Positions 1-12,424 of a DNA stretch of 64,000 bases are shown here, in pieces. Origin of the DNA: an uncultured Marinobacter sp. (GTDB taxonomy: Bacteria; Pseudomonadota; Gammaproteobacteria; Pseudomonadales; Oleiphilaceae); NCBI RefSeq assembly GCF_946886895.1, contig NZ_CAMPJO010000011.1, positions 1 to 64,000 of the forward strand. Reading direction: 5' to 3'. The position numbers were made by a program, and so were the translations under genes. Under the pieces are notes generated by a model that saw nothing but the letters and a program-made list of their open reading frames with translations, had not been told where the DNA came from and made no database searches. Position 1 is the stretch's first letter; the number at the start of each line of letters is the position of its first letter.

Positions 1-1156
<1,156 letters not shown>

Positions 1157-1189
1157 TGTTTGTCCCTGTAGCCCCAGGCCGGGCCATCT

Positions 1190-2287
1190 TTATTGGCGTT
1201 GGTCACAAAATCGCGTCAAGGTGGCAGCGAGATGGCCGGCCTTTGCGTCGGCGGTCACCACAGCGTCACCGATCGACTTGAGCAGAACCAGCCTCAGTTG
1301 CCCATCAACATTCTTTTTGTCCACCGACATCAGATTCATGAAGTCCGTTGGCGTCATTGTTACCGGTGGCCACTCCGGCAATCCGGCACTGCGAATCAGG
1401 TTCACGGCGCGATCCCGGTCAGCCACAGAAATCATACCTTCACGCACCGACAGGTCTGCGGCCATGATCATGCCGGTACCGACGGCCTCACCATGCAACC
1501 AGTTGCCATAACCTGCGAAGGTCTCAATAGCGTGCCCGAAAGTATGGCCCAGGTTCAGAATGGCTCGAAGGCCACCCTCCCGCTCATCCAGGGCAACCAC
1601 GTCTGCCTTGCACTGACAGGATCGATAAATAGCCTCACCAAGAGCAACCGGCGAACGGGTCATAAGGTCACTCATGGCCGCTTCAAGCCAGCCCAGGAAC
1701 CCGGGATCGCGGATTAATCCGTACTTGATGACTTCAGCCAGGCCGGCGGACACCTCCCGGGGCGGCAATGTTTGCAGGGTATCGGTGTCGATCAGCACCA
1801 CTTCCGGCTGATGGAAGGCGCCGATCATATTCTTGCCACGCGGATGGTTGATTCCGGTTTTACCGCCAACCGAGGAATCCACCTGGGAAAGCAGGGTCGT
1901 CGGCACCTGAATGAAAGGAACACCGCGCTGATAGGATGCCGCCGCAAAACCTGCCATGTCACCGACAACACCGCCACCGAGGGCCACCAACGTTGTCTTC
2001 CGGCTGTGACGCTTTTCCAGCAAGGCATCGAAAATCAGGTTCAGCGTGCTCCAGTCCTTGTATTTCTCGCCATCCGGCAACACCACCACATCAACCTGCT
2101 TGCCCGGGAAGCAGGCTTTTGCCTGTTCGAGATACAGTGTGGTAACCGTGTCATTGGTCACGATCATGACCGTCGAGCCAGCCACGTGCCCGGAAAGATC
2201 GTAGTGTCCGAGCAACCCCTGCCCGATAATAATCGGATAGCTCCGCTCACCAAGGCTGACCACAAGTTCACGTAGCACGCTATACAT
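1190..2287 (-). CDS. aroB: 3-dehydroquinate synthase
   Basis: A 365-residue enzyme of the shikimate pathway that converts DAHP to 3-dehydroquinate using NAD and a divalent metal. Full length for the family. Visible signatures: the NAD-binding stretch [21 protein letters not shown], the [17 protein letters not shown] segment, and the metal-ligand histidines in [11 protein letters not shown] and [11 protein letters not shown]. The ATG at 2287 overlaps the end of aroK by 8 bases and is preceded by a GGAAGG Shine-Dalgarno sequence inside aroK, so translation is probably coupled. An alternative in-frame start a few codons downstream cannot be excluded. Confidence 0.97.
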   Translation of the reverse strand: MYSVLRELVVSLGERSYPIIIGQGLLGHYDLSGHVAGSTVMIVTNDTVTTLYLEQAKACFPGKQVDVVVLPDGEKYKDWSTLNLIFDALLEKRHSRKTTLVALGGGVVGDMAGFAAASYQRGVPFIQVPTTLLSQVDSSVGGKTGINHPRGKNMIGAFHQPEVVLIDTDTLQTLPPREVSAGLAEVIKYGLIRDPGFLGWLEAAMSDLMTRSPVALGEAIYRSCQCKADVVALDEREGGLRAILNLGHTFGHAIETFAGYGNWLHGEAVGTGMIMAADLSVREGMISVADRDRAVNLIRSAGLPEWPPVTMTPTDFMNLMSVDKKNVDGQLRLVLLKSIGDAVVTADAKAGHLAATLTRFCDQRQ

Positions 2288-2846
2288 GGTTGCGACCTTC
2301 CTTCCGTACCTGGCGTTTGTGGCGGGGCGTTCTCGGGTTCATCCGGTTCACCAACTGGCGTACCACCAGGCGAGGGCTCTTCCGGTCCGTCAACATGATA
2401 ATATCGGCAAGCCCGGTGTATATGGGATCCCTTACGGCGAACAGTTTGCGAAGCACGGCCTCTGGGTCATCATTTTGCAGCAGCGGTCGATTCCGGTCTT
2501 TCCTGGTGCGCTCAACCTGCTGCTCTATGGATGCCTTCAGATAGACAACAACCGACTCTTGCTTGAGCAGCAGATGGTTCTCCGGTCGCATCACGGCACC
2601 GCCCCCGGTCGCGAGAACCGTTCCAGGCTCTGCAGCGAGCTGCTCCAGCATGGCGGTCTCGCGCTGCCGGAATCCGTCTTCTCCTTCCACATCAAATATC
2701 CATGGAATATTCGCGCCACAGCGATCTTCAATGATCCGGTCCGTATCCAGAAAACGATAGCCCAGCTCCCTGGCAAGCATTCGGCCAATCGTACTTTTAC
2801 CGGCCCCCATCGGGCCAACCAGGACTATGCGTTTGGGCAAAGACAT
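2280..2846 (-). CDS. aroK: Shikimate kinase I
   Basis: Cytosolic 188-residue kinase that phosphorylates shikimate to shikimate 3-phosphate. Walker A is GPMGAGKS at residues 11-18. The shikimate-binding DTDRIIE, FRQRE and TGGGAV motifs follow, and the lid arginines lie in [11 protein letters not shown]. Length is a little above the usual ~172 because of a basic C-terminal tail, which also carries the ribosome-binding site and start of aroB. A terminator separates it from pilQ, so aroKB(-damX) probably has its own promoter in the ~90 bp upstream. Confidence 0.97.
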   Translation of the reverse strand: MSLPKRIVLVGPMGAGKSTIGRMLARELGYRFLDTDRIIEDRCGANIPWIFDVEGEDGFRQRETAMLEQLAAEPGTVLATGGGAVMRPENHLLLKQESVVVYLKASIEQQVERTRKDRNRPLLQNDDPEAVLRKLFAVRDPIYTGLADIIMLTDRKSPRLVVRQLVNRMNPRTPRHKRQVRKEGRNHV

Positions 2847-2939
2847 AACTTCCGCTCAATTGTTCTCAGGCGGGTGAGAATATCACAGGGCTCTGTCTTT
2901 CATAAGTTCCGGCTCCTTTTCCGCCCGGCATTCAGACAC

Positions 2940-2974
2940 AAAAAAGCCGCCGGTTTTCAAGCGGCGGCTTTTTT
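2940..2974 (-). terminator. Intrinsic terminator after pilQ
   Basis: GC-rich hairpin (AAGCCGCC paired with GGCGGCTT) with A-tract and T-tract on either side, 12 bases after the pilQ stop codon on the minus strand. It closes the pilMNOPQ operon ahead of aroK. Confidence 0.85.
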
Positions 2975-2986
2975 GACCAGGCGTGC

Positions 2987-5110
2987 TTACTCAATCAGAT
3001 CGTTCTTGATGATCTTCGGCGTAATGAAGATCAGCAGCTCACTCCTTTCATCAATGCGCTCGGTGCGCTTGAAAAGCCGGCCAAGGTAGGGAATATCGCC
3101 CAAAAACGGGGTTTTTGTCACCGTGGTAGCCACTTCCGATTGGAAAATTCCGCCCAGAACGACGGTTTCGCCATTGCCTACCAATACCTGGGTTGTTACT
3201 TCATTGGTGTTGATAGACGGTATGCCTGCCGTCACCTCACCACGAGAGTCCTGATTCACCACCAGGTCCATGATGATCTTGTCGTCCGGTGTGATCTGCG
3301 GAGTTACCTCAAGCGACAGCACCGCCTCCTTGAAGGATACAGACGTGGCGCCGCTCGATGAAGCTTCCTGATAGGGAATTTCTTCACCGGATTTGATGGA
3401 CGCAGTCTGGCGATCAGCGGTAACAACTCGGGGTTGAGACACCACTTCAGCCCGCCCGTCGCTTTCGAGGGCGGAAAGTTCCAGGTCCACCAGGAAGTCA
3501 TCGCTGCCCCAACCAATGGCAAAAGATGAAGCGCCGTCACCACTCACACCAAGATCAACGGCCAGGGCGCCAGGGAAGGTGACGGTGTTGTTGGTACCGC
3601 CGGCAGCCTGGCGGGCTTCTTCGACCGCACTCTGTGAGCCGCCAATTGCGAAAACGTTGTCGCCACTGACATCGTATGCCGCACCGCCCCAGCGAACACC
3701 AAGATTTTCTGCCACGTTGGTCTGCGCACGAACGATTCGGGCCTCAATGGAAACCTGCCGTACCGGCACGTCCCAGGTGGAGACAAGGCGCCGAATCTCC
3801 TCGAGCTTATCAGCGGTTTCACGAACGCTGATCGTGTTGGTACGGACATCCGAAGAAACAAAACCACGGTCCGAAATCAGTTCGTCATCCGCCTTGATCA
3901 GCTCGACAATATCTCCGGCCTTGGCATAGTTGACCTGGATGATGTCCAGGCGAACCGGTGCCAGCTCGGCAATCTGCTTCGACGTTTCAAGCTCAAGCTT
4001 CTCTCGCGCCGCAATTTCCTCGGCCGGCGCAACCAGCAATACGTTGCCAATCTGACGTTTATCAAGGCCTTTTGTCTTCAGGATGAGGTCAAGCGCCTGG
4101 TCCCAGGGGACATTCTGCAGGCGCAGGGTGATGCTCCCGGCCACGGTGTCACTGGCGACCAGATTGAGCCCGGTGAAGTCCGCAATCAACTGTAATACCG
4201 AGCGTACTTCGATGTCCTGGAAATTCAGGGACAACTTCTCGCCGGTGTACGGGAACTTCTCCTCGCGACGGGACTCGGCCTCGGCCTCTGTCAGCCTCTC
4301 AACGCTGACGGTGAACTGGCTGCCAGACTGGTAGGCAATATAATCGTAGTTACCCTCCGGCCGGATCTCAACCACCGCCTGACCGCCTTCAACGTAGGTG
4401 TCGATGCGGTTCACCGGTGTGGCGAAATCCGTTACGTCCAGCCTTCGACGCAGGTTTTCAGGTACCACAACATCTTCCATTGTCAGACGGATTTTTCCAC
4501 CCAGCTCAGTCAGATTGACCGGGATATCGGAGCTGCCAAGATCAAGAATGACCTGACCTTCACCATCCTTTCCACGTCTGAAATCGACACCCTGAAGCGC
4601 GTTGGGCGCCGCCTCTACGGACGATGCCACCACGTTCCCGGACGGCTCACCCGAACGCTCGGTGGCGTAATCACCCGCCCCGGCGCCGATGGTCATCACA
4701 AGCGTATTGTTGTTCCGGACGGTTTCATGGGGAACCAGGTCGACCAGATTAAAGATCAGCCGAGTGCGATCATCGGCCTCGACCACGGTCATGCTCTGTG
4801 CGTTACCAGCCCCCAGTGAAATACTGCGGCTATCCAGAGCACTGGTCGTATCCCGCAAATCCACCGCAATTCGCGCGGGCCGTTGTATGGTGTATCCCGT
4901 CGGCTCCGGCGGTGGACCATCGAAAACGAGCGTCACTCTCAGGCGATCTCCCGTTAGCGACGAAAAAGACACATCTTCCAGCGTGACCGCGTTGGCCAGG
5001 CCGGATAACAACCCAAAAGCAATCACGCTGACGGTTACATTGAGTTTTTTGAACATCGCTAGCCTCGACCCCAAACTTTTTTGTTCATGCATGTTTCTAT
5101 CCGTATTCAT
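2987..5110 (-). CDS. pilQ: Type IV pilus outer-membrane secretin PilQ
   Basis: A 707-residue secretin forming the outer-membrane channel through which the type IV pilus exits. A signal peptide (LNVTVSVIAFGLLSGLANA) is followed by AMIN domains (residues ~45-270) that bind peptidoglycan. Next come an STN/secretin N-domain (LSLNFQDIEVRSVLQLIADFTG), an N1 domain and the C-terminal secretin barrel with VVLGGIF and PFLGDIPYLGRLF near the end. The start at 5110 has AGGAG 7 nt upstream; Met-7 and Met-19 are weaker alternatives closer to the signal sequence. Last gene of pilMNOPQ, 11 bases after pilP. Confidence 0.97.
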   Translation of the reverse strand: MNTDRNMHEQKSLGSRLAMFKKLNVTVSVIAFGLLSGLANAVTLEDVSFSSLTGDRLRVTLVFDGPPPEPTGYTIQRPARIAVDLRDTTSALDSRSISLGAGNAQSMTVVEADDRTRLIFNLVDLVPHETVRNNNTLVMTIGAGAGDYATERSGEPSGNVVASSVEAAPNALQGVDFRRGKDGEGQVILDLGSSDIPVNLTELGGKIRLTMEDVVVPENLRRRLDVTDFATPVNRIDTYVEGGQAVVEIRPEGNYDYIAYQSGSQFTVSVERLTEAEAESRREEKFPYTGEKLSLNFQDIEVRSVLQLIADFTGLNLVASDTVAGSITLRLQNVPWDQALDLILKTKGLDKRQIGNVLLVAPAEEIAAREKLELETSKQIAELAPVRLDIIQVNYAKAGDIVELIKADDELISDRGFVSSDVRTNTISVRETADKLEEIRRLVSTWDVPVRQVSIEARIVRAQTNVAENLGVRWGGAAYDVSGDNVFAIGGSQSAVEEARQAAGGTNNTVTFPGALAVDLGVSGDGASSFAIGWGSDDFLVDLELSALESDGRAEVVSQPRVVTADRQTASIKSGEEIPYQEASSSGATSVSFKEAVLSLEVTPQITPDDKIIMDLVVNQDSRGEVTAGIPSINTNEVTTQVLVGNGETVVLGGIFQSEVATTVTKTPFLGDIPYLGRLFKRTERIDERSELLIFITPKIIKNDLIE

Positions 5111-5121
5111 CCCGCCACTCC

Positions 5122-5676
5122 TTAGCCTGCACCCTCATCCAGGGTCAGGGAACGGGGACGCTCGACCCAGCCACCCTGGCCGTCGGGAACGATCTCAATC
5201 AACTCGATTCGTGTCTCGCTGACCCCGACGATTCGCCCGTAGTTCTGGCCCATGTAGTTACCGGTGCGTACCCGGTGGATCCCCCCCGTGCCATCCTGAA
5301 CCAGGGCATACAGATTGCCCGAAGCTCCCTGCAACGTTCCCACCATGCTCAGTTCCTTGAGATCAAAGTTCTCAAGCACCTCTCTCGGGCGATTCAGGTC
5401 CGGTTCGACGTCGCTCACCGGCTGGCTATCGACCATGGTCAGTTGCACATCGACAGGCGGTTCAAACGGGGCCCGGCGATCCGCGGCAGAGTAACTGAAC
5501 GCCTCATACGCCTTGAATTCTGGCAGAGGCTCCACATAACCTCTGGGTTTGGCGCGGGTTTCGGCCATAAACTTGTCAAGATCGGAAAATCCACTGCCTT
5601 GGGAGCAAGCCGTCAGAAGCGACACCAGACACACACCCAGCCAGGCCTTTCCCGCATGCGTTGCTGCCATGCTCAT
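5122..5676 (-). CDS. pilP: Type IV pilus assembly lipoprotein PilP
   Basis: A 184-residue inner-membrane lipoprotein that links the PilNO dimer to the secretin PilQ. The N-terminus carries a lipoprotein signal with lipobox LLTAC, so the mature protein starts at the Cys near residue 24. The C-terminal half (from LENFDLKELSMVGTLQG) is the conserved beta-domain, with GNYMGQNYGRIVGV. Its ATG overlaps the pilO stop by four bases (ATGA), so translation is probably coupled. Confidence 0.95.
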   Translation of the reverse strand: MSMAATHAGKAWLGVCLVSLLTACSQGSGFSDLDKFMAETRAKPRGYVEPLPEFKAYEAFSYSAADRRAPFEPPVDVQLTMVDSQPVSDVEPDLNRPREVLENFDLKELSMVGTLQGASGNLYALVQDGTGGIHRVRTGNYMGQNYGRIVGVSETRIELIEIVPDGQGGWVERPRSLTLDEGAG

Positions 5677-6284
5677 TCTCCAGCCCGGTAGCGGTATGTA
5701 CGGGCGAGCACCTGCATGTCGAGCTGCTCCCCCTCTCCGCCAGTTGGTTTAATGGTCAAATCATGCAGGGTGACAATTCGTGGCAGGCTGGCGACGCTGC
5801 TCACGAAGGACGCCAGCTCATGGTAGGAACCCGACACGCGGATGTTAATCGGCAGTTCGGAATAAAAATCCCGCTTCTGTTCTGGCTGCAATGCCACTTC
5901 CTGAAGCGACAGCCCGCTGCCCAGTGCCGTATTGGTGATGTCTTCAAGCAGGCCCGGCACTTCTGTCTCGCTGGGCAGTTGGCGAACCAGCGCCCCAAAC
6001 GTTTCTTCCATTTCCGCCATCTGGGCCTTGAACACCTCCAGGTTAGCAACCTGATAGGCTTTTTCCTCGTAGGTCTTGCGCAACTCCTGTTCGGTTTCCT
6101 GAACCCTTTCGAGCTGTGCGTACTGATCCTTGATCACGAACCAGTAACCGCCTCCAACAATGAGACCAAAGATGATCAGTGCCACAATTGCCTTGACGGG
6201 TGCCGGCCAGATACCAGCATTGTTGACATCAAGGTCATTGATATCGAATTCATTAAGACTTTTGAGTGAGTCCGCGAGGCTCAT
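5673..6284 (-). CDS. pilO: Type IV pilus inner-membrane protein PilO
   Basis: A 203-residue bitopic membrane protein. It has a short cytoplasmic N-terminus, one transmembrane segment (APVKAIVALIIFGLIVGGGYW), a coiled coil (~residues 55-95) and a C-terminal ferredoxin-like periplasmic domain. It heterodimerises with PilN in the alignment subcomplex that connects cytoplasmic PilM to PilP/PilQ. Its start codon shares one base with the pilN stop (TAATG). Confidence 0.95.
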   Translation of the reverse strand: MSLADSLKSLNEFDINDLDVNNAGIWPAPVKAIVALIIFGLIVGGGYWFVIKDQYAQLERVQETEQELRKTYEEKAYQVANLEVFKAQMAEMEETFGALVRQLPSETEVPGLLEDITNTALGSGLSLQEVALQPEQKRDFYSELPINIRVSGSYHELASFVSSVASLPRIVTLHDLTIKPTGGEGEQLDMQVLARTYRYRAGE

Positions 6285-6846
6285 TACTTATCCTCCCCTT
6301 CGGGCTCAGGTGTTTTTTGCTGCACAGACAGACTGAACTGACTGTACCCCGCTCTCCGGCTGTCCGCCGCAGACACATTTGACAAATTTGGATCAGCAAA
6401 CCATTCGGATCCCTCAAGCTGACGCATCAACGCCGAAACGCGGCTGTTGGATTCCGCCATTCCCACAATGTCCAGCCTGTCGCCGGTTCGCTTGAGGTCG
6501 GTGTAGTACAGCCCATCGGGAAGCGTCCGGACCAGCTCGTCAAACACCCGGACGATCACCGGACGCTTGCCCTGCAGGTCCTGGATGACCTGCATTCTTG
6601 CAAGCAGCTCGTCCCGTTTGCGCTTCAGGCTTTCAATCTCCTTGATCTGCTGATCCAGTTTTTTGGTTGCCGTTTCGATGTAGGCATTCCGGGACTGCTG
6701 GTAGGCAATCCGGCTATCCATGTCCGACTTCCAAAGGAAGGTAAGGCCACCGGCGATAATAGCAGCGCCCAGAATCATGACCAGAAACTGCTTCTGCTTC
6801 TCTGCGCGAAGCTCTTCACGCCAGGGCCTGAGGTTAATCTTTGCCA

Positions 6847-6847
<1 letters not shown>
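6284..6847 (-). CDS. pilN: Type IV pilus inner-membrane protein PilN
   Basis: A 187-residue PilN. The N-terminus INLRPWREELR is the conserved PilM-binding INLLPWR-type motif. A transmembrane segment (QFLVMILGAAIIAGGLTFLW), a coiled coil and a periplasmic ferredoxin-like domain follow (LPDGLYYTDLKRTGDRLDI). The start overlaps the pilM stop by one base (TGATG). Confidence 0.96.
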
Positions 6848-7920
<1,073 letters not shown>

Positions 7921-8106
7921 CTATACCTGGTTACATGCACCCGGTTACGTAACTTATGTGTTTTTTATTTAAGAGAATTTCTTCATTATTCCGTCTACAA
8001 TGCGTGTTCTTCGTTCGTTGAGAAGCATTGTGGCGGTGAAGCGACTCATCCTTCCTAAAGCAATTTCTCAAATGATAGACCTATATCCAACAGTTGTCAG
8101 AAAAAA

Positions 8107-10632
8107 ATGTCTCATTTGTTGCGTACATCTCGCGTTTTTACCTGGTTGTTTCTCACCGGCCTGAGTGTTGCCGTGATCGTTACATCCGGCTTTTATCTCT
8201 ACCTTCGCCCCGGCCTTCCACCGGTTGCCCAACTTCTGGAGATTGAGCTCCAGACGCCGCTGCGGATCTACAGCGAAGACATGAGATTAATAGCAGAATT
8301 CGGTGAAAAGAGAAGGACTCCGATCACAATCGAACAGATCCCAACAATTCAGTTACAAGCCTTTATGGCCGCAGAAGACGCCCGTTTTTACGAACACTTC
8401 GGGGTCGACATCAGAGGCCTGGCGCGGGCTGCCATCGAACTGATCTCCACTGGCGAGATCCAGTCAGGAGGCAGCACCATCACAATGCAGGTTGCAAAAA
8501 ATTACTTTTTGTCACGCGACAGGACGTTTATTCGGAAGTTCAACGAGATACTTCTGGCTCTTCAGATTGAACGCGAACTCGAGAAAAACCGCATTTTCGA
8601 GCTCTACCTGAACAAGATTTACCTGGGCAATCGGGCCTATGGAATCGCCGCGGCCGCCCATGTCTACTATGACAAACCGGTCAATGAACTTTCCCTGGCC
8701 CAGATGGCGATGCTTGCCGGCCTGCCCAAGGCACCCTCTGCCTACAATCCGTTGGCAGATCCGGAGCGCGCGCGCGTGAGACGCGACTGGATCCTTGGCC
8801 GAATGAAAGAGCTCGGCTACATCACCCCGGATGCCTATGACCTGGCCGTCAACGCTCCCCTCACCGCAACATACAACGCAAGGGAAACCGAGGTTGATGC
8901 TGACTACGTCGCCGAGATGGCCAGGGTGGAACTCGTTCAGCGCTTTGGCGAAAATGCCTACACGGAAGGCTACTCCGTTATCCTGACCGTTAACAGCGAA
9001 GAACAGCAGGCCGCGACAGACGCTCTGCGCGATGGACTGGAAGCCTATGATCGCCGGCACGGTTTCCGGGGCCCGATTGGCCAGATCGACGAAGAAACCC
9101 TGGAAAACAGCGAGCTCTCCGACCTGATGCTCAACTACCCGCGCGTCGAATCTCTGCTACCAGCTGTTGTCACTGCGGTAGACGATAAAAGCGGGCGGGT
9201 TCAGGTCCACGTGCGCAGGCTGGGTAAGGCCATCATGCCCTTCGATACCATGGTCTGGGCGAAACGCTACAAGACCGAGGACCTGACCGGCCCGGAACCG
9301 AAGAAACCATCCGACGTCGTCGCCCGGGGCGACGTTGTCTATGTCCGCGCCATGCAGGAAACCGTCCTGCCACCTGTTGGCGAGCCAAGCCCCGAAGAAG
9401 AAGCGGACACACAAGCCGCAACGGCAACACCTACGGAGCCCGTTCGTGTCGCACTGACCCAGGTACCAAAAGTCGAGGGCGCTCTGATATCGCTGGCGGT
9501 TGATACCGGTGCCATTCAGGCGCTGGCCGGGGGCTATAGTTTCAAACAGAGTAAATTCAATCGCGCCATCCAGGCAAATCGCCAGCCAGGCTCAACGTTC
9601 AAACCATTTCTCTACCTGGCCGCCCTGGAAAGCGGCAAAACCCCGGCCTCCGTCTACAACGACGCTCCGATTGTCTTTGACAGCTCAGAGCTCGGAACAG
9701 CCTGGCGACCTCAGAATTCGTCCGGCCGGTTTTCCGGGCCGACCACGTTGCGAGAGGCGCTGTACAGCTCACGCAACCTGGTGTCGATTCGGCTACTCCG
9801 TGACATTGGCATTGAACGAACACTGAATTACCTCGAGCAGTTGCGGATCCCGACTGACAATATGCCGAACAACCTGTCATTGTCACTCGGCAGCGGCCTG
9901 CTCTCCCCCATGGAGCTCGCCAGGGGCATGGCGGTCATCGCAAATGGTGGCTACGACGTTGAGCCCTACCTTATAAAGGCAATCCGCGACAGTAATGACA
10001 AACTGGTGTACCGAGCGCCTGAGGTAATTCTGTGCGACCAGAACTGCGACGAACTGGTGACGAACGAGACAGGCCTCAAAACCGCTGACTCAATGGTTGC
10101 TGACGACCAGCCCGATGCACAGCCGGAACCCCGCATCATGCGCCGACTGGCAGACGAGCGGTCAGTCTACATCATGCACTCCATGATGAGAGACGTCATC
10201 AACAGGGGTACTGGCCAGCGGGCACAGGTTCTGGGCCGTAGTGATCTTTCAGGAAAAACAGGCACGACCAACGAACAAAGAGACACCTGGTTTGCGGGAT
10301 TCAATCACCAACTGGCCACCACCGTCTGGGTCGGGTTTGACCAGCCCGCCCCGCTGGGCCGGGGGGAATATGGCGCCAGCACCGCTCTGCCTATCTGGAT
10401 CGACTATATGGAGGTCGCCCTGGAGGGTATACCGCCAGCACTGATGCCCAGACCAAACAATATTGTGAATATCCGCATTGACCCGGATACCGGCCAACGT
10501 GTCAGGCCCGGGGAAGAAGGCACTTTTGAGATTTTCAAAGAAGAGAACGCGCCCGCTCCTCTGACACAGGAAGACGAACGCCTGGGCGACGGGTCAGGCA
10601 GCGCCGAAGGTCTGTCTCGGCAGATCTTCTGA
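8107..10632 (+). CDS. mrcA: Penicillin-binding protein 1A (bifunctional)
   Basis: An 841-residue class A PBP that polymerises and cross-links peptidoglycan in the periplasm. An N-terminal membrane anchor (residues ~12-34) precedes the GT51 glycosyltransferase domain, with the catalytic EDARFYEHFGVD, GGSTITMQVAKN and RKFNEILLALQIE motifs. An OB-like insert follows at ~300-400. The transpeptidase domain has the SxxK nucleophile in RQPGSTFKPFLY, SSRN as the SxN motif and KTGTTNEQRDTWF as KTG. It diverges from pilM across a 195-bp gap, the same arrangement as in pseudomonads. Confidence 0.97.
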   Translation: MSHLLRTSRVFTWLFLTGLSVAVIVTSGFYLYLRPGLPPVAQLLEIELQTPLRIYSEDMRLIAEFGEKRRTPITIEQIPTIQLQAFMAAEDARFYEHFGVDIRGLARAAIELISTGEIQSGGSTITMQVAKNYFLSRDRTFIRKFNEILLALQIERELEKNRIFELYLNKIYLGNRAYGIAAAAHVYYDKPVNELSLAQMAMLAGLPKAPSAYNPLADPERARVRRDWILGRMKELGYITPDAYDLAVNAPLTATYNARETEVDADYVAEMARVELVQRFGENAYTEGYSVILTVNSEEQQAATDALRDGLEAYDRRHGFRGPIGQIDEETLENSELSDLMLNYPRVESLLPAVVTAVDDKSGRVQVHVRRLGKAIMPFDTMVWAKRYKTEDLTGPEPKKPSDVVARGDVVYVRAMQETVLPPVGEPSPEEEADTQAATATPTEPVRVALTQVPKVEGALISLAVDTGAIQALAGGYSFKQSKFNRAIQANRQPGSTFKPFLYLAALESGKTPASVYNDAPIVFDSSELGTAWRPQNSSGRFSGPTTLREALYSSRNLVSIRLLRDIGIERTLNYLEQLRIPTDNMPNNLSLSLGSGLLSPMELARGMAVIANGGYDVEPYLIKAIRDSNDKLVYRAPEVILCDQNCDELVTNETGLKTADSMVADDQPDAQPEPRIMRRLADERSVYIMHSMMRDVINRGTGQRAQVLGRSDLSGKTGTTNEQRDTWFAGFNHQLATTVWVGFDQPAPLGRGEYGASTALPIWIDYMEVALEGIPPALMPRPNNIVNIRIDPDTGQRVRPGEEGTFEIFKEENAPAPLTQEDERLGDGSGSAEGLSRQIF

Positions 10633-10654
10633 TCAGTAATCGGCAGACTGAAGA

Positions 10655-10689
10655 CAAAAAAACCGGCGGGATCACCGCCGGTTTTTTTG
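10655..10689. terminator. Bidirectional intrinsic terminator
   Basis: Stem ACCGGCGG / CCGCCGGT with loop GATCA, flanked by seven A's and seven T's, between the convergent PBP1a and malic enzyme genes. The symmetry lets it act on both strands. Confidence 0.9.
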
Positions 10690-10705
10690 TGACTGCATTC
10701 GCCGG

Positions 10706-11971
10706 TCAGATAATGTCATCCATGGATTTCAACGGGTAATGCGCCGGGTACGGGTTGCGGGCAACGCCCGAATCAACGGCCGCACGGGCAACAGCGGCGG
10801 GCACCACTTCCAGCAGGCGCACGTCCATCGGCTTCGGGATGATGTACTCCCGGCCAAACTCAAAGGCATCAACACCGTAGGCTTCACATATCTCTGCCGG
10901 AACCGGCTCTTTCGCCAGTTCACGGATGGCGTTCACCGCAGCCACCTTCATCTCTTCATTGATGGTTCTTGCGCGAACGTCCAGCGCACCCCGGAAAATG
11001 AACGGGAAACCCAGCACATTGTTTACCTGATTCGGATAATCCGAGCGACCGGTTGCCATGATAAGGTCGTCACGGGTGGCCAGGGCCACTTCCGGGCTGA
11101 TTTCCGGGTCCGGGTTGGAACAGGCAAAGACGATGGGGTTCGGCGCCATTTTCTTGAGCTGATCCGCAGTCAGCAGGTCCGGGCCGGACAGGCCAAGGAA
11201 AACATCCGCACCATCAATGGCATCATCCAGTGTACGCTTGTCGGTATCGTTGGCGAACATCGCCTTGTACTGATTCAGATCGTCGCGACCAGAGTGGATC
11301 ACACCCTTACGGTCGAGCATGAAGATGTTTTCAGTGCGAATGCCGCAGCTGATCAGCAGCTTCATGCAGGCGTTTGCAGCGGCACCGGCCCCGAGGCACA
11401 CCACAGTCGCTTCTTCAATTTTTTTGCCCTGCAGCTCGAGGGCATTGATCATCCCTGCAGCAGTTACGATCGCCGTGCCGTGCTGGTCGTCGTGGAAAAC
11501 GGGCACGTTGCATTTTTCGATCAACGCCCGCTCGATCTCGAAGCACTCAGGCGCCTTGATGTCTTCAAGGTTGATACCACCAAAGGTATCGGCAATACGC
11601 TCGACGGTTTCGATAAATGCCTGCGGGCTCTCGGAATTGACTTCAATGTCGAATACATCAATCCCGGCAAAGCGCTTGAACAGTACGCCCTTGCCTTCCA
11701 TTACCGGCTTGCTTGCCAGCGGACCCAGGTTACCAAGACCAAGAATCGCGGACCCATCGGAAATAACCGCCACCAGATTACCCTTGGCGGTGTATTTGTA
11801 AGCGTTCTCCGGGTCTTTGGCGATCTCGCGAACCGGCTCGGCAACCCCGGGGCTGTACGCCAGGGAAAGATCGCGGGAGGTCCGGGTGGGCTTGGTGATT
11901 TCAACACTCAGCTTACCAGGCCGCGGCTTGGCGTGATATTCAAGGGCTGCTTCTTTCAGATCTTGAGACAT
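10706..11971 (-). CDS. maeB: NADP-dependent malic enzyme, short form
   Basis: Oxidative decarboxylation of malate to pyruvate with NADP. About 421 residues hold the malic N-domain (SLAYSPGVAEPVREI, NLVAVISDGSAILGLGNLG) and the NAD-binding domain (VVCLGAGAAANACMKLL, FACSNPDPEISPE). The C-terminal phosphotransacetylase-like domain of long (~760 aa) MaeB enzymes is absent; the gene ends cleanly, so this is a natural short form as known in pseudomonads. I take ATG 11971 (MSQDLKEAALEYH) as start; a GTG at 11992 would add seven residues but lacks a ribosome-binding site. Confidence 0.92.
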   Translation of the reverse strand: MSQDLKEAALEYHAKPRPGKLSVEITKPTRTSRDLSLAYSPGVAEPVREIAKDPENAYKYTAKGNLVAVISDGSAILGLGNLGPLASKPVMEGKGVLFKRFAGIDVFDIEVNSESPQAFIETVERIADTFGGINLEDIKAPECFEIERALIEKCNVPVFHDDQHGTAIVTAAGMINALELQGKKIEEATVVCLGAGAAANACMKLLISCGIRTENIFMLDRKGVIHSGRDDLNQYKAMFANDTDKRTLDDAIDGADVFLGLSGPDLLTADQLKKMAPNPIVFACSNPDPEISPEVALATRDDLIMATGRSDYPNQVNNVLGFPFIFRGALDVRARTINEEMKVAAVNAIRELAKEPVPAEICEAYGVDAFEFGREYIIPKPMDVRLLEVVPAAVARAAVDSGVARNPYPAHYPLKSMDDII

Positions 11972-12157
11972 TGCCACTGTTCCGTTTGTCACGTTTATAG
12001 GTAATAAGCCGCTGACCGGCTAAACCAACCGCCCAACGGGGCCCGCTATTATGGCCTGCCAGCCCCAAAACGACAAGTAGCCCAATGGAGGAGTATAAGC
12101 AGTCAATACGGCTAGCTGCCCATGCCGCCAAACGACAATGCCCATACTTTGGAACAC

Positions 12158-12184
12158 AAAAAAAGCGCCCCGGAGGACGCTTCT
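12158..12184 (-). terminator. Intrinsic terminator after rpmE
   Basis: Minus-strand hairpin GCGTCC-TCCG-GGGCGC followed by seven U residues, 19 bases downstream of the rpmE stop. Includes one G-U pair. Confidence 0.8.
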
Positions 12185-12202
12185 TCAGAGATTCCCGGGG
12201 AA

Positions 12203-12424
12203 TCAGTCTTTCTTGCCGCCGATGCGGCCACCGAAACGCTTCTGGAATTTGTCGATACGGCCGCCCGTATCCATAACCTTCTGCTTGCCAGTGTAGAACG
12301 GGTGGCACTGGGAACAGACATCCAGTTGCAGATCATGCCCGATGGTGGAGCGGGTCTTGATGACGTTACCGCAGGAACACGTTGCGGAAATATCGCTGTA
12401 CTTGGGGTGAATACCTTCTTTCAT
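12203..12424 (-). CDS. rpmE: 50S ribosomal protein L31 (zinc-binding form)
   Basis: A 73-residue L31 starting at ATG 12424 ([11 protein letters not shown]). Upstream in-frame sequence lacks L31 similarity. It carries four zinc-ligand cysteines as CSC and CSQC, i.e. the C+ form that is displaced by zinc-free paralogues under zinc starvation in many bacteria; no C- paralogue and no clear Zur box was found here. The conserved [20 protein letters not shown] stretch is intact. Divergent from priA, a common gammaproteobacterial arrangement. Confidence 0.96.
   Translation of the reverse strand: MKEGIHPKYSDISATCSCGNVIKTRSTIGHDLQLDVCSQCHPFYTGKQKVMDTGGRIDKFQKRFGGRIGGKKD

Noticed and set aside
10739..12004. 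A 421-codon open frame on the plus strand opposite the malic enzyme gene
   Set aside because: It is the antisense shadow of a strongly conserved gene in high-GC DNA; its translation has no recognisable motif or ribosome-binding site. The same holds for the long frame opposite argS (15443-16558).
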